From positions 223,843 through 287,842 of the forward strand of contig NZ_JABUHN010000007.1 in NCBI RefSeq assembly GCF_013328815.1: DNA of 64,000 bases, in the 5' to 3' direction. Positions 18,189-27,683 of this stretch are shown here, piece by piece. Numbering within the stretch: the stretch's first letter is position 1; every line of letters starts with the position of its first letter. The notes beneath the pieces were generated by a model, which saw nothing but the letters and a program-made list of their open reading frames with translations, did not search any database and was not told the DNA's origin. The translations under genes and the position numbers were made by a program. This DNA comes from Tabrizicola fusiformis. Its GTDB lineage: Bacteria > Pseudomonadota > Alphaproteobacteria > Rhodobacterales > Rhodobacteraceae.

Positions 18189-18219
18189 GGCCGGCCGCCC
18201 CATGCCGGGGCGGCCGGCC
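18189..18219 (+). promoter_or_regulatory. Strong hairpin after the binding-protein gene
   Basis: GGCCGGCCGCCCC (18189-18201) pairs perfectly over 13 bp with GGGGCGGCCGGCC (18207-18219), loop 18202-18206. Only a short T run follows, so it is a leaky terminator or a 3'-stabilising element. Its loop contains an ATG in frame with the ATPase gene that should not be used as a start. Confidence 0.75.
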
Positions 18220-18240
18220 CCTTTGCCAAGGAGACCCGCA

Positions 18241-19362
18241 TTGGGCCAGCTTTCCCTCAAGACCGTGATCAAGACCTTCGGCGATTTTCAGGTCGTGAAG
18301 GGCGTCTCGCTGGACGTGACAGAGGGCGAATTCGTCGTCTTCGTCGGCCCTTCGGGTTGCGGGAAATCGACCCTGTTGCGGATGATCGCCGGGCTGGAAC
18401 ACACCACTGCAGGCGATATCGTGATCGACGGCAAGCGGGTGAACGACCTGCCCCCGGTCAAGCGCGGCATTGCCATGGTGTTCCAGAGCTATGCTCTTTA
18501 CCCCCACATGACGGTGTTCGAGAATATCGCCTTCCCCCTTCGGGTGGAAAAGGCGCCCGAAGAGGTGATCCGCAAGAAGGTGGCCGAGGCCGCCGCGATC
18601 CTGCATCTGGAAACCCGGTTGCAGCAAAAGCCCGGCCAGCTTTCCGGCGGTCAGCGGCAGCGGGTGGCCATCGGTCGCGCCATCGTCCGCCAGCCCGAGA
18701 TTTTCCTGTTTGATGAGCCGCTGTCGAACCTTGACGCCGCCCTGCGTGCCGACATGCGCATCGAACTGACCCGCCTGCACAAGCAGCTTGGCGCCACGAT
18801 GATCTATGTCACCCATGATCAGGTCGAGGCGATGACCATGGCCGACCGGATCGTGGTCCTGAACGCCGGATATATCGCGCAGGTGGGGGCGCCGCTGGAA
18901 CTCTATCACAAGCCGCAGAATACCTTCGTTGCCGGCTTCATCGGCAATCCGCGGATGAACTTTCTGCCCGTCACCTGCACCGGCGTTTCGGCGGCGGGGG
19001 TTGAGGTGGACTATCAGGGCCAGCGCCTGCACCTGCCCGTTGCCCCCCGCCCCGGGATCGAAGGCGCCACCTTGTCGCTGGGCATCCGGCCCGAACATAT
19101 CACGCTGGGCGCGGGCGAGGCGACGCTGCGCATCACCCCTTCGGTGGTGGAGCAACTGGGCCAGCAGACCATCGGCTATGCCACCCTGCCGGGCCGCGAG
19201 GAAACCTTCTGCTTCGTGCTGCCCGGAACCCGGGTGATCGAGGATGACAAGCCGCTCGACATCGGATTTGCCGCCAGCGAGTGCCATCTCTTCGATGCCG
19301 AAGGTCAGGCGTTCGAACGCAGCATCGACCTTGCCGCGCTGACCGTTCCCTCAGCCGTCTGA
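18241..19362 (+). CDS. Sugar ABC transporter ATPase (UgpC/MsmX type)
   Basis: A 373-residue nucleotide-binding subunit: Walker A 'GPSGCGKST' near 36-44, signature '[14 protein letters not shown]', Walker B '[12 protein letters not shown]', H-loop 'YVTHDQVEA', and a C-terminal OB/TOBE domain ('LGIRPEHI'). The start is taken as TTG 18241, because AAGGAG at 18228-18233 is correctly placed 7 nt before it; the in-frame ATG at 18202 lies in the hairpin loop with no binding site. It powers the MalFG-type channel. Its 3' end overlaps the convergent mnhG gene by 12 nt. Confidence 0.9.
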   Translation: MGQLSLKTVIKTFGDFQVVKGVSLDVTEGEFVVFVGPSGCGKSTLLRMIAGLEHTTAGDIVIDGKRVNDLPPVKRGIAMVFQSYALYPHMTVFENIAFPLRVEKAPEEVIRKKVAEAAAILHLETRLQQKPGQLSGGQRQRVAIGRAIVRQPEIFLFDEPLSNLDAALRADMRIELTRLHKQLGATMIYVTHDQVEAMTMADRIVVLNAGYIAQVGAPLELYHKPQNTFVAGFIGNPRMNFLPVTCTGVSAAGVEVDYQGQRLHLPVAPRPGIEGATLSLGIRPEHITLGAGEATLRITPSVVEQLGQQTIGYATLPGREETFCFVLPGTRVIEDDKPLDIGFAASECHLFDAEGQAFERSIDLAALTVPSAV

Positions 19363-19722
19363 GCCTGCATCGCCGCGGGCGCGTGCCGGGGGAATGCCCC
19401 GCACCTTCTCGGCCCGATCGCGGTGCAGCGCAGCGCGGCCCAACAGCATCAGCGTCACCGGCGTGGTGATCAGGAGGAATATCCCGATCACCAGCTCGTG
19501 CAGCACGGCCCGCCCGTCAAGCGCCGAGAAGAGCAGGATCGAGGCCAGCAGCACCCCCGCCGTTCCCCAGCTTGTGCCAAGGGTCGGGGCGTGCAGCCGG
19601 TCATAAAAGCTTTTCAATTGCACCAGTCCCACGGTGCCCAGCAACGTCAGCGTGCTGCCCAGAACCAAGAGCAGACCCACCGGCACCGCGACCCACAGCG
19701 AAAGCGTGTCGAAATCGGTCAT
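19351..19722 (-). CDS. mnhG: Mrp-type Na+/H+ antiporter subunit G
   Basis: A 123-residue membrane protein of the MnhG/PhaG family with three membrane segments and the family block '[18 protein letters not shown]'. It is the last gene of the six-gene Mrp operon, overlapping mnhF by 4 nt; the operon end runs 12 nt into the ABC ATPase gene on the other strand. Subunit G is required for assembly and activity of the antiporter complex in the inner membrane. Confidence 0.9.
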   Translation of the reverse strand: MTDFDTLSLWVAVPVGLLLVLGSTLTLLGTVGLVQLKSFYDRLHAPTLGTSWGTAGVLLASILLFSALDGRAVLHELVIGIFLLITTPVTLMLLGRAALHRDRAEKVRGIPPARARGDAGSDG

Positions 19723-20003
19723 TCGATCACCTCGCCACGGATCAGGAACTTGGCCAGCGCCAGCGTGGCCACAAAGCCCAGCACGCCGATCACCATCGCC
19801 GCCTCAAAGAAGAAGGGCGTGCCCACCCGCATTCCCGTCACGATGAACAGCAGCATGGCGGTAACATAAAGCGTATCCAGCCCCAGCACCCGGTCCTGCG
19901 CGCGCGGGCCGCGCAGCACGCGCCATGCCGCAAAACAGGCCGCCAGCGCCAGCGCCAGTTGCGCATAGCCGAAGGCCAGCGACAGAACGAAGGACGCGCT
20001 CAT
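19719..20003 (-). CDS. mnhF: Mrp-type Na+/H+ antiporter subunit F
   Basis: A 94-residue MnhF/PhaF protein with three membrane segments and the conserved '[17 protein letters not shown]' block. It overlaps mnhE and mnhG by 4 nt each (ATGA), so the small subunits are made by coupled translation in fixed proportion. Confidence 0.92.
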   Translation of the reverse strand: MSASFVLSLAFGYAQLALALAACFAAWRVLRGPRAQDRVLGLDTLYVTAMLLFIVTGMRVGTPFFFEAAMVIGVLGFVATLALAKFLIRGEVIE

Positions 20004-20488
20004 GCAAAAGCCTCCATCAGCAGGGATTCATAGCGGTCGCGGATCAGGGTCACCCAATCCCCGGGTTCGATCAGGTCGAAGACATGCAACAGCAGGACGC
20101 CGTTTTCGCTGTCATGCTCAAGCCAGGCGGTGCCGGGCGTCGCCGTGATGATCATCGCCAGCATGGCCAATGCGGTCGGGTCACTCAGCCGCAACGGAAT
20201 CTCCACAAAGCCCGAGCGGCGGCTGTTTCCGCGCCCGTTGGTCAGGATCAGCCGCGCCACCGCGATGTTCGACCGGACGATATCGCCGGCCACAATCGCG
20301 GCCAGCCGGATCAGCGGCAAGAGACGGCGGCGCCTGAGCGCAGGCGGTTCCAGCGCGCCCAGCGCCCAGCCCGCAATCAGCGCAATCGCGGTGCCCAGCA
20401 GCAGATGGCCCAGACTGAACCGCGTCAGCAACAGCCAGACGCCGACCAGCCCCAATGACAGTAGCGGATGCGGGATCAGCCGGCTCAT
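20000..20488 (-). CDS. mnhE: Mrp-type Na+/H+ antiporter subunit E
   Basis: A 162-residue MnhE/PhaE protein: two N-terminal membrane segments and a soluble C-terminal part with '[12 protein letters not shown]' and 'LLLHVFDL', typical of the family. Overlaps mnhD and mnhF by 4 nt. Confidence 0.92.
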   Translation of the reverse strand: MSRLIPHPLLSLGLVGVWLLLTRFSLGHLLLGTAIALIAGWALGALEPPALRRRRLLPLIRLAAIVAGDIVRSNIAVARLILTNGRGNSRRSGFVEIPLRLSDPTALAMLAMIITATPGTAWLEHDSENGVLLLHVFDLIEPGDWVTLIRDRYESLLMEAFA

Positions 20489-22107
20489 TCCTGAATCTCC
20501 TCGACGCGGGGGGCCTGCATCACGCCTTCGGCATAGATCGCCGGGCTTTGCAGCGCGCGGGCCGTGCTTTCCATGAAGCGCAGGCTGTCATTGCCCTCCA
20601 GTGTCAGCAGGATGGTCATGCCCACCAGCGCCAGAACCGGCGCGATTTCCAGCGCCAGCACGCGCGGCACCACCCCTTCCGATGCCCAGAAGGTCTGAAT
20701 CCCCACCCGGATCAACCCGATCAGCGTCGCCAGACCGGACAGCAGCATGAGAGTGACAAAGACCCAGCCTTCGGTCCCGGTATCGGCCCCCAGAACCCCG
20801 CCCAGCATGGCAAGCTTGCCCAAGAAGCCCGAGAGCGGCGGCAGCCCGGCCAGCACCAGCAGGCAAGCCCCAAAACACAGGCCCAGCACCGTCAGCGTGC
20901 CGGGAATGGCAAGGCCGACCTCGGGCTGATTGTCTTCATCCTTCAGGTCAAGCCCATAGGCATCGGCGGTCAGCGCCAGCATGGCGGCAATGCCGCCCTC
21001 TTCCCGGCTCATCGGTTCGATCAGCAGGAACAGGGCGGAAATCGCCACGGTGGAACTGACAAGGTAATAGAGCGCCCCCGCCAGCATGGCCGTTCCACCG
21101 CCTGCCAGTGCAAAGCCGGTAATGGCCAGCACCGTGCCGGAGGAAATCAGCACCAGATGCGCCGCCATCCGCCCCAGCCCCTGCGAGGCCAGCACGCCCG
21201 TCAGGCCAAAGGCCACCGTCGCCATGCCGCCCACCACCAGCACCTCGGCCCCGAACCCGGCCGAAGGGCCGGCCGCCGCCCCGAACATCAGCATCGACAG
21301 TCGCAGGATCACATAGACGCCGACCTTGGTCATGATGGCGAACATCGCCGCCACCGGCGCCGCGCCCGCCATATAGGTCGTGGGCAGCCAGAAGGACAAA
21401 GGCCAGATCCCCGCTTTCACCAGAAAGGCCAGCCCCAGCATGGTGGCGCCAAGGTGAAACAGCGGGCGGTCCGCTTCGGACAGGCTGGCGATCAGGGTGG
21501 AAAGCTGCGCCATGTTCAGGGTGCCGGTGACACCGTAGATCAGGCTGACCCCGATCAGGAAGAACAGCGAGGCGGTCAGGTTGATGGCGATGTAATGCAG
21601 CCCCGCCCGCACCTTCAACTGCCCAGACCCATGCAGCAACAGCCCATATGAGGCGGCCAGTAGCACCTCGAAGAACACAAAAAGGTTGAACAGGTCGCCC
21701 GCCAGAAAGGCCCCGGCCAGCCCCATCAGCAGAAACTGGAACAGCGCATGGAAATGCTGCCCCTGCCGATGCCAGCCCGCCGCCGAATAGATCAGCGCCG
21801 GCAGCGCCAGCAGCCCGGTCAGCACCAGCATCATCGCCGAAAGCCGGTCCACCACCAGCACGATGCCAAAGGGCGCGGCCCAATCGCTCAACAGGTAAAA
21901 CCCGATGTCGCGCCCACCTGCCAGACCATGGGTCTTGGCGCGGGTCAGCAGCTCGACCGAAACGATCAGCATGGCAAAGGCCGCGCCAAGGCTGATCACC
22001 AGCTTGGCCCGGCGCTGACGATCTTCGTAGAGCAGCATCAGCGCGCCCGCGAAGAACGGAATCAGGATCGGCGCGATGATCAGGTGTTCGGTGGCAAATT
22101 CGGTCAT
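20485..22107 (-). CDS. mnhD: Mrp-type Na+/H+ antiporter subunit D
   Basis: A 540-residue polytopic protein homologous to the antiporter-like NuoN/NuoM subunits of complex I, with about fourteen membrane segments. The central charged residues expected for proton translocation are visible, for example Lys in 'LVKAGIWPLSFWLP' and Glu in the 'FFEVLLAASYGLL' segment. It overlaps mnhC and mnhE by 4 nt. With subunit A it forms the ion-translocating core. Confidence 0.93.
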   Translation of the reverse strand: MTEFATEHLIIAPILIPFFAGALMLLYEDRQRRAKLVISLGAAFAMLIVSVELLTRAKTHGLAGGRDIGFYLLSDWAAPFGIVLVVDRLSAMMLVLTGLLALPALIYSAAGWHRQGQHFHALFQFLLMGLAGAFLAGDLFNLFVFFEVLLAASYGLLLHGSGQLKVRAGLHYIAINLTASLFFLIGVSLIYGVTGTLNMAQLSTLIASLSEADRPLFHLGATMLGLAFLVKAGIWPLSFWLPTTYMAGAAPVAAMFAIMTKVGVYVILRLSMLMFGAAAGPSAGFGAEVLVVGGMATVAFGLTGVLASQGLGRMAAHLVLISSGTVLAITGFALAGGGTAMLAGALYYLVSSTVAISALFLLIEPMSREEGGIAAMLALTADAYGLDLKDEDNQPEVGLAIPGTLTVLGLCFGACLLVLAGLPPLSGFLGKLAMLGGVLGADTGTEGWVFVTLMLLSGLATLIGLIRVGIQTFWASEGVVPRVLALEIAPVLALVGMTILLTLEGNDSLRFMESTARALQSPAIYAEGVMQAPRVEEIQE

Positions 22108-22448
22108 TGGCCCCCCTCGCGCCCGTCAACATGGTCGGTTCCGGTAAAGCCGCGCGAGGCGATCATCACCACCAGAAACAGCGCCGTGGTGGCAAAGCTG
22201 ATCACGATGGCCGTCAGCACCAGCGCCTGTGGAACCGGATCGGCATAGATCGTCGGATCGACGAAACCGCCCTTGGGCATGATCGGCGGGGCACCGACAT
22301 AAAGCCGCCCCATCGAAAAGATGAAGAGGTTGACCGCATAGGACAACAGGCACAGCCCCACGATCACCTGAAAGGTGCGCGGCCGCAGCAAAAGCCAGGT
22401 GCCCGAGGCGGCGAGAATGCCGATGGCGGCGGACAGGACGATTTCCAT
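22104..22448 (-). CDS. mnhC: Mrp-type Na+/H+ antiporter subunit C
   Basis: A 114-residue NuoK-like subunit with three membrane segments and the family block 'DPVPQALVLTAIVI'. Its ATG overlaps the mnhAB stop by one base (TGATG) and its end overlaps mnhD by 4 nt. Confidence 0.93.
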   Translation of the reverse strand: MEIVLSAAIGILAASGTWLLLRPRTFQVIVGLCLLSYAVNLFIFSMGRLYVGAPPIMPKGGFVDPTIYADPVPQALVLTAIVISFATTALFLVVMIASRGFTGTDHVDGREGGQ

Positions 22449-25336
22449 CAGGCGGCCTCCTTGCTTTCGGCTTCGGGGGTGTCTTGGTCCCGCAGACGGG
22501 CCGAGCGCAGCGACTGGTGGGCAATGGCGATCAGCATAAGCACCGTGGCGCCCACGACCAGCGCATAGACCCCCAGATCGAACAGCATTGCCGTCGCGGC
22601 GGGCACCTGCCCGATCAGCGGCAGATCGACATAGCGGGCATGGGCCGTCAGGAACGGATAGCCGAAGAGCCCCGCCCCCAGCCCCGTCGCCCCGGCGATC
22701 AAAAGGCCAAAGCCCATCCAGCGGATCGGCAGCACGGTCAGCCGCGCCTCGACCCAGCGCACATTGCTGCCGAGGTATTGCACAAGAAAGGCGATGGCCA
22801 GCGTCACCCCGGCCGAGAATCCGCCGCCGGGCAGGTCATGGCCGCGCATAAAGAAATAGGCCGAAACCACGATCATCGCCGGGAACATCCAGCGCAGGAT
22901 CACGCCGGGCACCGTCAGATAATCCTGTAGGGCCGCCGCCGCCTCGCCCCGCTGCTGTTCGGGTTGATTTGTGCTTTCCGTTGCCGGACGGAAGCGGCGC
23001 AGAAGGGCATAGACCGTCAGCCCTACCACCGCCAGAACGGTGATTTCGCCGAAGGTATCGAAGGCGCGGAAATCGACGAGGATGACGTTCACCACATTGG
23101 TGCCGCCGCCCTCCTTATAGGCATTGCGCAGGAACCAGTCGCCGATATTGGGGATCAGCGGCCGGGTCATCACCGCATAGGACACCAAAGCGATGCCCAG
23201 CCCCGCAGCGGCCGCGATTACAAAGTCACGCAGCCGGCGCAGCCTTGCGGACAGCATCTGATCTTCGGCAATCTCCTCGCGCCGCTTGGGCAGCCAGCGC
23301 AGGCCCAGAAGCAGGAGAACCGTGGTCACGATCTCGACCAGAAGCTGGGTTACCGCCAGATCGGGGGCCGAAAACCATGCAAAGGTCAGGCAGGTCATCA
23401 GCCCCGCCCCGCCCAGCAGAACCAGTGCGGCAAAGCGGTGATACTTGGCCTGCCAGGCCGCACCCAACGCGCAGGCCGCCCCCACCAGCCACATCAGCGC
23501 AAAGGCCGGGCTAAGGGGATTGGCCAAAGGCTCGGTCGCATAGGCCAGTTGCCGCCACAGAACCGCCGCCGCAAAGGTCAGCGCCAGCAGGACCAGAATG
23601 CGCAATTGCGGTTGCAGCTTTTCGGTGCCGATCCGCTGATGCAGCAAGCGCGGCAGACGCCAGCTCAGGGCCAGCAGCAGGCGTTCATAGATCCGCTGCG
23701 CCCGGATGCGGTGCAGAAGGGGCGGCCCCTCGGGGCCCGCCGCGATCTGGCGCGCAAAGACGAGATACAAAAGCGCGCCCATGAGCAGAGCAACAAGGCT
23801 CATCTGGAGGGGCAGGTTGAAACCGTGCCAGACGGCGATGTCGAAATGCGGCGTGTCCGGCCCCAGCACGGCCCGCGCTGCCTGGTTCAGCACCGGGCCA
23901 AGGGTGGTGCCCGGCATCATCCCCACCACCAGACAGATCAGCACCAGCGCCTCGACCGGGCGGCGCAGCCACGGCGTCGGCTCATGCGGCTCTTTGGGCA
24001 GGTCCACCGGCGGCGGGCCAAAGAACACCGTGGCGATGAAGCGCAGCGAATAGGCCACGGCAAAGATGCTGGCAAAGGTGGCAAGATAAGGCAGGCTGTT
24101 GTCCAGCCAGGTGCCGTTGTGCCAATCCACCGCCTCGGCAAAGAACATCTCTTTCGAGATGAAGCCGTTCAGCATCGGCACCCCCGCCATGGCCGCCGCC
24201 GCGACAATGGCCAGCGTTCCGGTCAGCGGTATCAGCCGCATCAGCCCCGACAGCCGCCGCATGTCGCGGGTGCCCGTCTCATGGTCGATGATGCCCGCCG
24301 CCATGAAGAGCGACGCCTTGAAGACCGCGTGGTTCACGATGTGGAAGATCGCGGCAAGGATGGCGCCCTTGCTGCCGATGCCCGCCAGCGCGGTGATCAG
24401 GCCCAGATGGCTGATGGTGGAATAGGCCAGCAACCCTTTCAGGTCATGCCGGAACAGCGCAATCACCGCGCCAAGGATCAGCGTCGCCATCCCCGTGCCG
24501 GTGACGGCATAGAACCACGCCTCGGTCCCGCCCAGCGCGGGCGAAAAGCGGATCAGCAGGAACACCCCCGCCTTGACCATGGTTGCCGAATGCAGAAAGG
24601 CCGAAACCGGCGTCGGTGCCGCCATGGCGCCGGGTAGCCAGAAATGGAACGGAAATTGCGCCGATTTGGTGAAGGCGCCGATCAGGAACAGCGCCAGCAC
24701 CAGCGGATAAAGCGGATGCGCCCGGATCAGATCGCCCGAGCCAAGAACCCGGTCAAGGTCGTTGCTGCCCACGATCTGGCCCAGGATCAGCATGGCCACC
24801 ATCAGGCACAGCCCGCCGATGGCCGTCACGATCAGGGCCATCCGCGCCCCGTCGCGCGCCGCCTGCCCCTGATACCAATAGCCGATCAACAGGAAGGACA
24901 CGACCGAGGTCAGCTCCCAGAACACCACCAGAAGCAGGATGTTACCCGACAGCAGCATCCCCAGCATGGCCCCGGTAAAGGCCATCAGGAAGGAGTAGAA
25001 CCGCGGCACCGGATCGGTTTTCAACAGGTAATAGCGGGCATAGATCACCACCAGCACGCCGATGGCCAGAACCAGCGTGACGAACAGCCACGAAAACCCG
25101 TCCATCCTGAAACTGAGGTTCAGTTGCAGCGCAGGCACCCATTGCACCACACCGCGCAGGATGCGCCCCTCTGCGACCGGGGCATGGAACACCGCCATAA
25201 GCGCCAGCCCGGCCGCCAGAACCAATCCCGAAATCCAGGCCGCCGCATTATGGGCGTTGACCGGAAGCGTCGCCGTGATCACCGCCCCCAGAAACGGCAG
25301 CATCACAAGGACAAGGATAAGGTTCTGCTCGATCAT
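22448..25336 (-). CDS. mnhA: Mrp-type Na+/H+ antiporter, fused subunits A and B
   Basis: A 962-residue protein. Residues 1 to about 780 are the NuoL-like MnhA subunit with many membrane helices and the block 'KSAQFPFHFWLPGAM'. The C-terminal part from about 800, with 'FFMRGHDLPGGGFSAGV', is a complete MnhB domain. This A-B fusion is the known arrangement of alphaproteobacterial PhaAB antiporters. It is the first gene of the operon, which exchanges Na+ or K+ for protons and supports pH and salt tolerance. The start at 25336 gives the proper hydrophobic N-terminus. Confidence 0.92.
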   Translation of the reverse strand: MIEQNLILVLVMLPFLGAVITATLPVNAHNAAAWISGLVLAAGLALMAVFHAPVAEGRILRGVVQWVPALQLNLSFRMDGFSWLFVTLVLAIGVLVVIYARYYLLKTDPVPRFYSFLMAFTGAMLGMLLSGNILLLVVFWELTSVVSFLLIGYWYQGQAARDGARMALIVTAIGGLCLMVAMLILGQIVGSNDLDRVLGSGDLIRAHPLYPLVLALFLIGAFTKSAQFPFHFWLPGAMAAPTPVSAFLHSATMVKAGVFLLIRFSPALGGTEAWFYAVTGTGMATLILGAVIALFRHDLKGLLAYSTISHLGLITALAGIGSKGAILAAIFHIVNHAVFKASLFMAAGIIDHETGTRDMRRLSGLMRLIPLTGTLAIVAAAAMAGVPMLNGFISKEMFFAEAVDWHNGTWLDNSLPYLATFASIFAVAYSLRFIATVFFGPPPVDLPKEPHEPTPWLRRPVEALVLICLVVGMMPGTTLGPVLNQAARAVLGPDTPHFDIAVWHGFNLPLQMSLVALLMGALLYLVFARQIAAGPEGPPLLHRIRAQRIYERLLLALSWRLPRLLHQRIGTEKLQPQLRILVLLALTFAAAVLWRQLAYATEPLANPLSPAFALMWLVGAACALGAAWQAKYHRFAALVLLGGAGLMTCLTFAWFSAPDLAVTQLLVEIVTTVLLLLGLRWLPKRREEIAEDQMLSARLRRLRDFVIAAAAGLGIALVSYAVMTRPLIPNIGDWFLRNAYKEGGGTNVVNVILVDFRAFDTFGEITVLAVVGLTVYALLRRFRPATESTNQPEQQRGEAAAALQDYLTVPGVILRWMFPAMIVVSAYFFMRGHDLPGGGFSAGVTLAIAFLVQYLGSNVRWVEARLTVLPIRWMGFGLLIAGATGLGAGLFGYPFLTAHARYVDLPLIGQVPAATAMLFDLGVYALVVGATVLMLIAIAHQSLRSARLRDQDTPEAESKEAA

Positions 25337-25613
25337 GCCTTAGGGCTAACTCGCTTTGCGTTATGGATGGCGTCCCTGCCCCGAGGGGGTGCAGCACGGG
25401 CGTCCGAAATGAGTTGGACGGGCAGCGCATGTTTCCATGGGGGGAGCCGATGCCCCAAATGAAAGCGAATTGATCAGGATTTCAACCCCATGGCGGACAA
25501 AAACGCCCGCCAGATGTCGAATTTCGACCGTATCGGCCCTTGGGGTCTCGCACGCGCGCCCGGCTTGACTGAATGTGCATAATGATTAAAAACATTTCAA
25601 GCTGGAGAGCGCC
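25337..25613. promoter_or_regulatory. Divergent intergenic region with GntR operator candidate
   Basis: This 277-nt gap separates the leftward antiporter operon from the rightward reductase gene. GATTAAAAACA at 25584-25594 is identical to an 11-mer beside the GntR regulator (27602-27612). TTGACT at 25565-25570 is a possible -35 box, but no well-spaced -10 is evident. A short palindrome, GTCGA-ATT-TCGAC, lies farther upstream. No promoter for the antiporter operon could be assigned. Confidence 0.45.
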
Positions 25614-26696
25614 ATGCCGATCACCCCCATCCTGCAATTCGGCACCAGCCGGTTTCTTCAGGCCCATGCCGATCTGTTCCTGTCCGAAGGGCCCGACGCG
25701 ATTGGTCCGGTGACGGTGGTGCAATCTTCGGGCGATGCCGGGCGGCGCGGGCGGCTCGCAGCGCTGGCCGCTCCCGAAGGCTTTCCGGTGCGGGTGCAGG
25801 GCATCGCCGACGGGCAGGCCGTTTCCTTCGAAACCCGCGTCACCTCGGTCCGCCGGGCGCTGACCACGGCGTCAGATTGGCCGGAAATCTGCCGCATCGC
25901 CGTGGAGGAGGCAGAGATCATCCTGTCCAACACCTCGGACTCCGGCTGGGTGCCGCAGCCTGCCGATGATGGTGTGACGTTCGATCAGGCGATGTCCTAT
26001 CCCGCCAAGCTGACCCATCTGCTGCGCGCCCGCCACGCCGCCGGGGGCCGCCCGTTGCAGGTGATGCCGACCGAGTTGGTGGCCCGCAACGGCGACACCT
26101 TGCGCGCGCGGGTGCTGGAACTGGCCACGGCCCTTGATCCGGCGCTGGCAGAGTGGATTGCACGTGAAGTGCGTTTCGTCAACGCGCTGGTGGACCGGAT
26201 CGTTTCTGCCCCGCTGGAGCCTGCCGGGGCGGTGGCAGAACCCTATGCACTTTGGGCGATCGAGGATTGCCCCGGTCTGATCCTGCCTTGCCGCCACCCG
26301 GCGTTGCAGGTGGTGGCCGATCTTGACCGGACCGAAAAGCTCAAGCTGCATATCCTCAACCTTGGCCATACTTGGCTGGTGGCCGACTGGCAGGCGCGGG
26401 GCAGCGCGGAAACCTTTGTGCGTGAAGTGATGGCCGATCCGGCGATCCGCGCCCGGCTTGAGGCGCTTTATACGGACGAGGTTCTGCCCGGTTTCGCCGC
26501 CCGTGGCTTTGCCGAAGCGCCGGCCTATGTCCGGACCACGCTGGACCGTTTTGCCAACCCGTTCCTTGACCACCGGCTGACCGACATCGCCCAGAACCAT
26601 GCCGAAAAGATCCGCCGCCGGATCGGCGCCTTCCTGCACTGGTCGGGCAGCGACGGCCCGCAACTGCGCGCCCTAGCCCAGATGGTTGACCCGTAA
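25614..26696 (+). CDS. Mannitol dehydrogenase family protein (tagaturonate/fructuronate reductase-like)
   Basis: A 360-residue protein of the polyol-specific long-chain dehydrogenase family. The N-terminal 'QFGTSRFLQAHADLF' is the family nucleotide-binding block, and 'KLKLHILNLGHTWL' carries the catalytic Lys/Asn/His pattern. It is shorter than typical UxaB or mannitol dehydrogenases (about 480), lacking part of the N-terminal domain, but matches a compact subgroup. Expected reaction: NADH-dependent reduction of a ketose or keto-uronate. It is a single gene under its own promoter, and its end overlaps the convergent GntR gene by 24 nt. The substrate is inferred only. Confidence 0.82.
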   Translation: MPITPILQFGTSRFLQAHADLFLSEGPDAIGPVTVVQSSGDAGRRGRLAALAAPEGFPVRVQGIADGQAVSFETRVTSVRRALTTASDWPEICRIAVEEAEIILSNTSDSGWVPQPADDGVTFDQAMSYPAKLTHLLRARHAAGGRPLQVMPTELVARNGDTLRARVLELATALDPALAEWIAREVRFVNALVDRIVSAPLEPAGAVAEPYALWAIEDCPGLILPCRHPALQVVADLDRTEKLKLHILNLGHTWLVADWQARGSAETFVREVMADPAIRARLEALYTDEVLPGFAARGFAEAPAYVRTTLDRFANPFLDHRLTDIAQNHAEKIRRRIGAFLHWSGSDGPQLRALAQMVDP

Positions 26697-27575
26697 CGAG
26701 GCGATCAGCGTTTCCTTCGATGTCGCCAGATGCGCCTGCACCGCCGCCTGCGCGGCATCGGCATCGCGCGAGCGCATTGCGGCAATGATCCGGCGATGTT
26801 CGCCGATGGCCGCCTTGTTGCGGTCGCGCTCAAGCTGTTTGTCCCATTGATAATGGTAGTGGAAAATCAGCGAGATCACCTTCTGGAAATCGGTCACGAA
26901 ACGGTTCTTCACCACAGCATTGATCGTGCCATGAAAGGTTTCGTCCAGCCGTGAGAAATCGCGGAAATCGGTGTCGATCCGCGCCAGAAGCTGCACATGC
27001 TCGCGGTCCAGCGCGTCGATGGCGGCCCAGACCGGGTGGGTTTCGGGCAGGCGCGTTACGGTACGGGCCGCATTCACCTCAAGCAGGGTGCGGAACTCGG
27101 ACAGCTCAACCGCATAGTCGGCGGTGAACCCCAACAGCCGCCAACCGCCGCGTGGCCGCCGCTCGACCAGCCCGAAATGGCCAAGGCTGGCCAGAAATTC
27201 TTGCAGCAGATGCGGCGGGACCGAGAACTGCTTGGCCAGTTGCGCCACGTTCAGCGGCGTATCGGCGGGCACATCAAACCGCAGCACCCAGTCAAGGAAC
27301 CTGCCCTCCAATTCCCGCAGCGAGATATAATCCTCGCGCTCGGGCAGACGGTCAGTCTCGGTCGCCGCACGCAGCAGGGGTTTGCTGCGCCCGTCCAGCC
27401 CGATGATTCCCGCCTCGGACAGCCGCTTCAGCACGGCGCGCACCACGGTCCGGCTGACCTTCAGCACCTCAGCCAGCTTCAGCTCGGACGGCAGGTCATC
27501 CCCCGGAGACAGACCAACCATTTGATCCAGCGTCTGATTATAGGCGGCACGAAAGCGGGCATCGGTCCGGGCCAT
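26673..27575 (-). CDS. GntR family regulator, FCD subfamily
   Basis: A 300-residue regulator with an N-terminal GntR winged helix ('LPSELKLAEVLKVSRTVVRAVLKRLSEAG'), a linker with a second helix-rich segment, and a C-terminal FCD all-helical ligand domain ('DETFHGTINAV', 'EHRRIIAAMRSRDADAA') whose Asp/His residues bind a metal and an organic acid. It is divergent from the dehydrogenase-ABC operon and probably represses that operon, itself and the reductase gene through GATTAAAAACA-containing sites. The effector is probably a sugar acid of the pathway (inference). Confidence 0.9.
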   Translation of the reverse strand: MARTDARFRAAYNQTLDQMVGLSPGDDLPSELKLAEVLKVSRTVVRAVLKRLSEAGIIGLDGRSKPLLRAATETDRLPEREDYISLRELEGRFLDWVLRFDVPADTPLNVAQLAKQFSVPPHLLQEFLASLGHFGLVERRPRGGWRLLGFTADYAVELSEFRTLLEVNAARTVTRLPETHPVWAAIDALDREHVQLLARIDTDFRDFSRLDETFHGTINAVVKNRFVTDFQKVISLIFHYHYQWDKQLERDRNKAAIGEHRRIIAAMRSRDADAAQAAVQAHLATSKETLIASLRVNHLG

Positions 27576-27683
27576 GGCATCCTGTTCTTTTGTATTGATC
27601 CGATTAAAAACAGTTTACACCCGCCGCAAACGCCGTCTAGTGTTCTTTATGATAAAAGCCCGAAAGCGCGGGGAGGCGCCGGA
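27576..27683. promoter_or_regulatory. Divergent promoter with GntR operator candidate
   Basis: GATTAAAAACA (27602-27612) repeats the element found at 25584. TTTACA (27614-27619) immediately after it, with TAGTGT at 27638-27643 (18-nt spacer), is a possible rightward promoter; TATGAT at 27648-27653 is an alternative -10. The operator next to the -35 would block RNA polymerase. Confidence 0.55.

Noticed and set aside
18202..18240. ATG start for the ABC ATPase at 18202
   Set aside because: It lies in the loop of a 13-bp hairpin, has no ribosome binding site and adds a low-complexity Pro/Arg stretch absent from the family.
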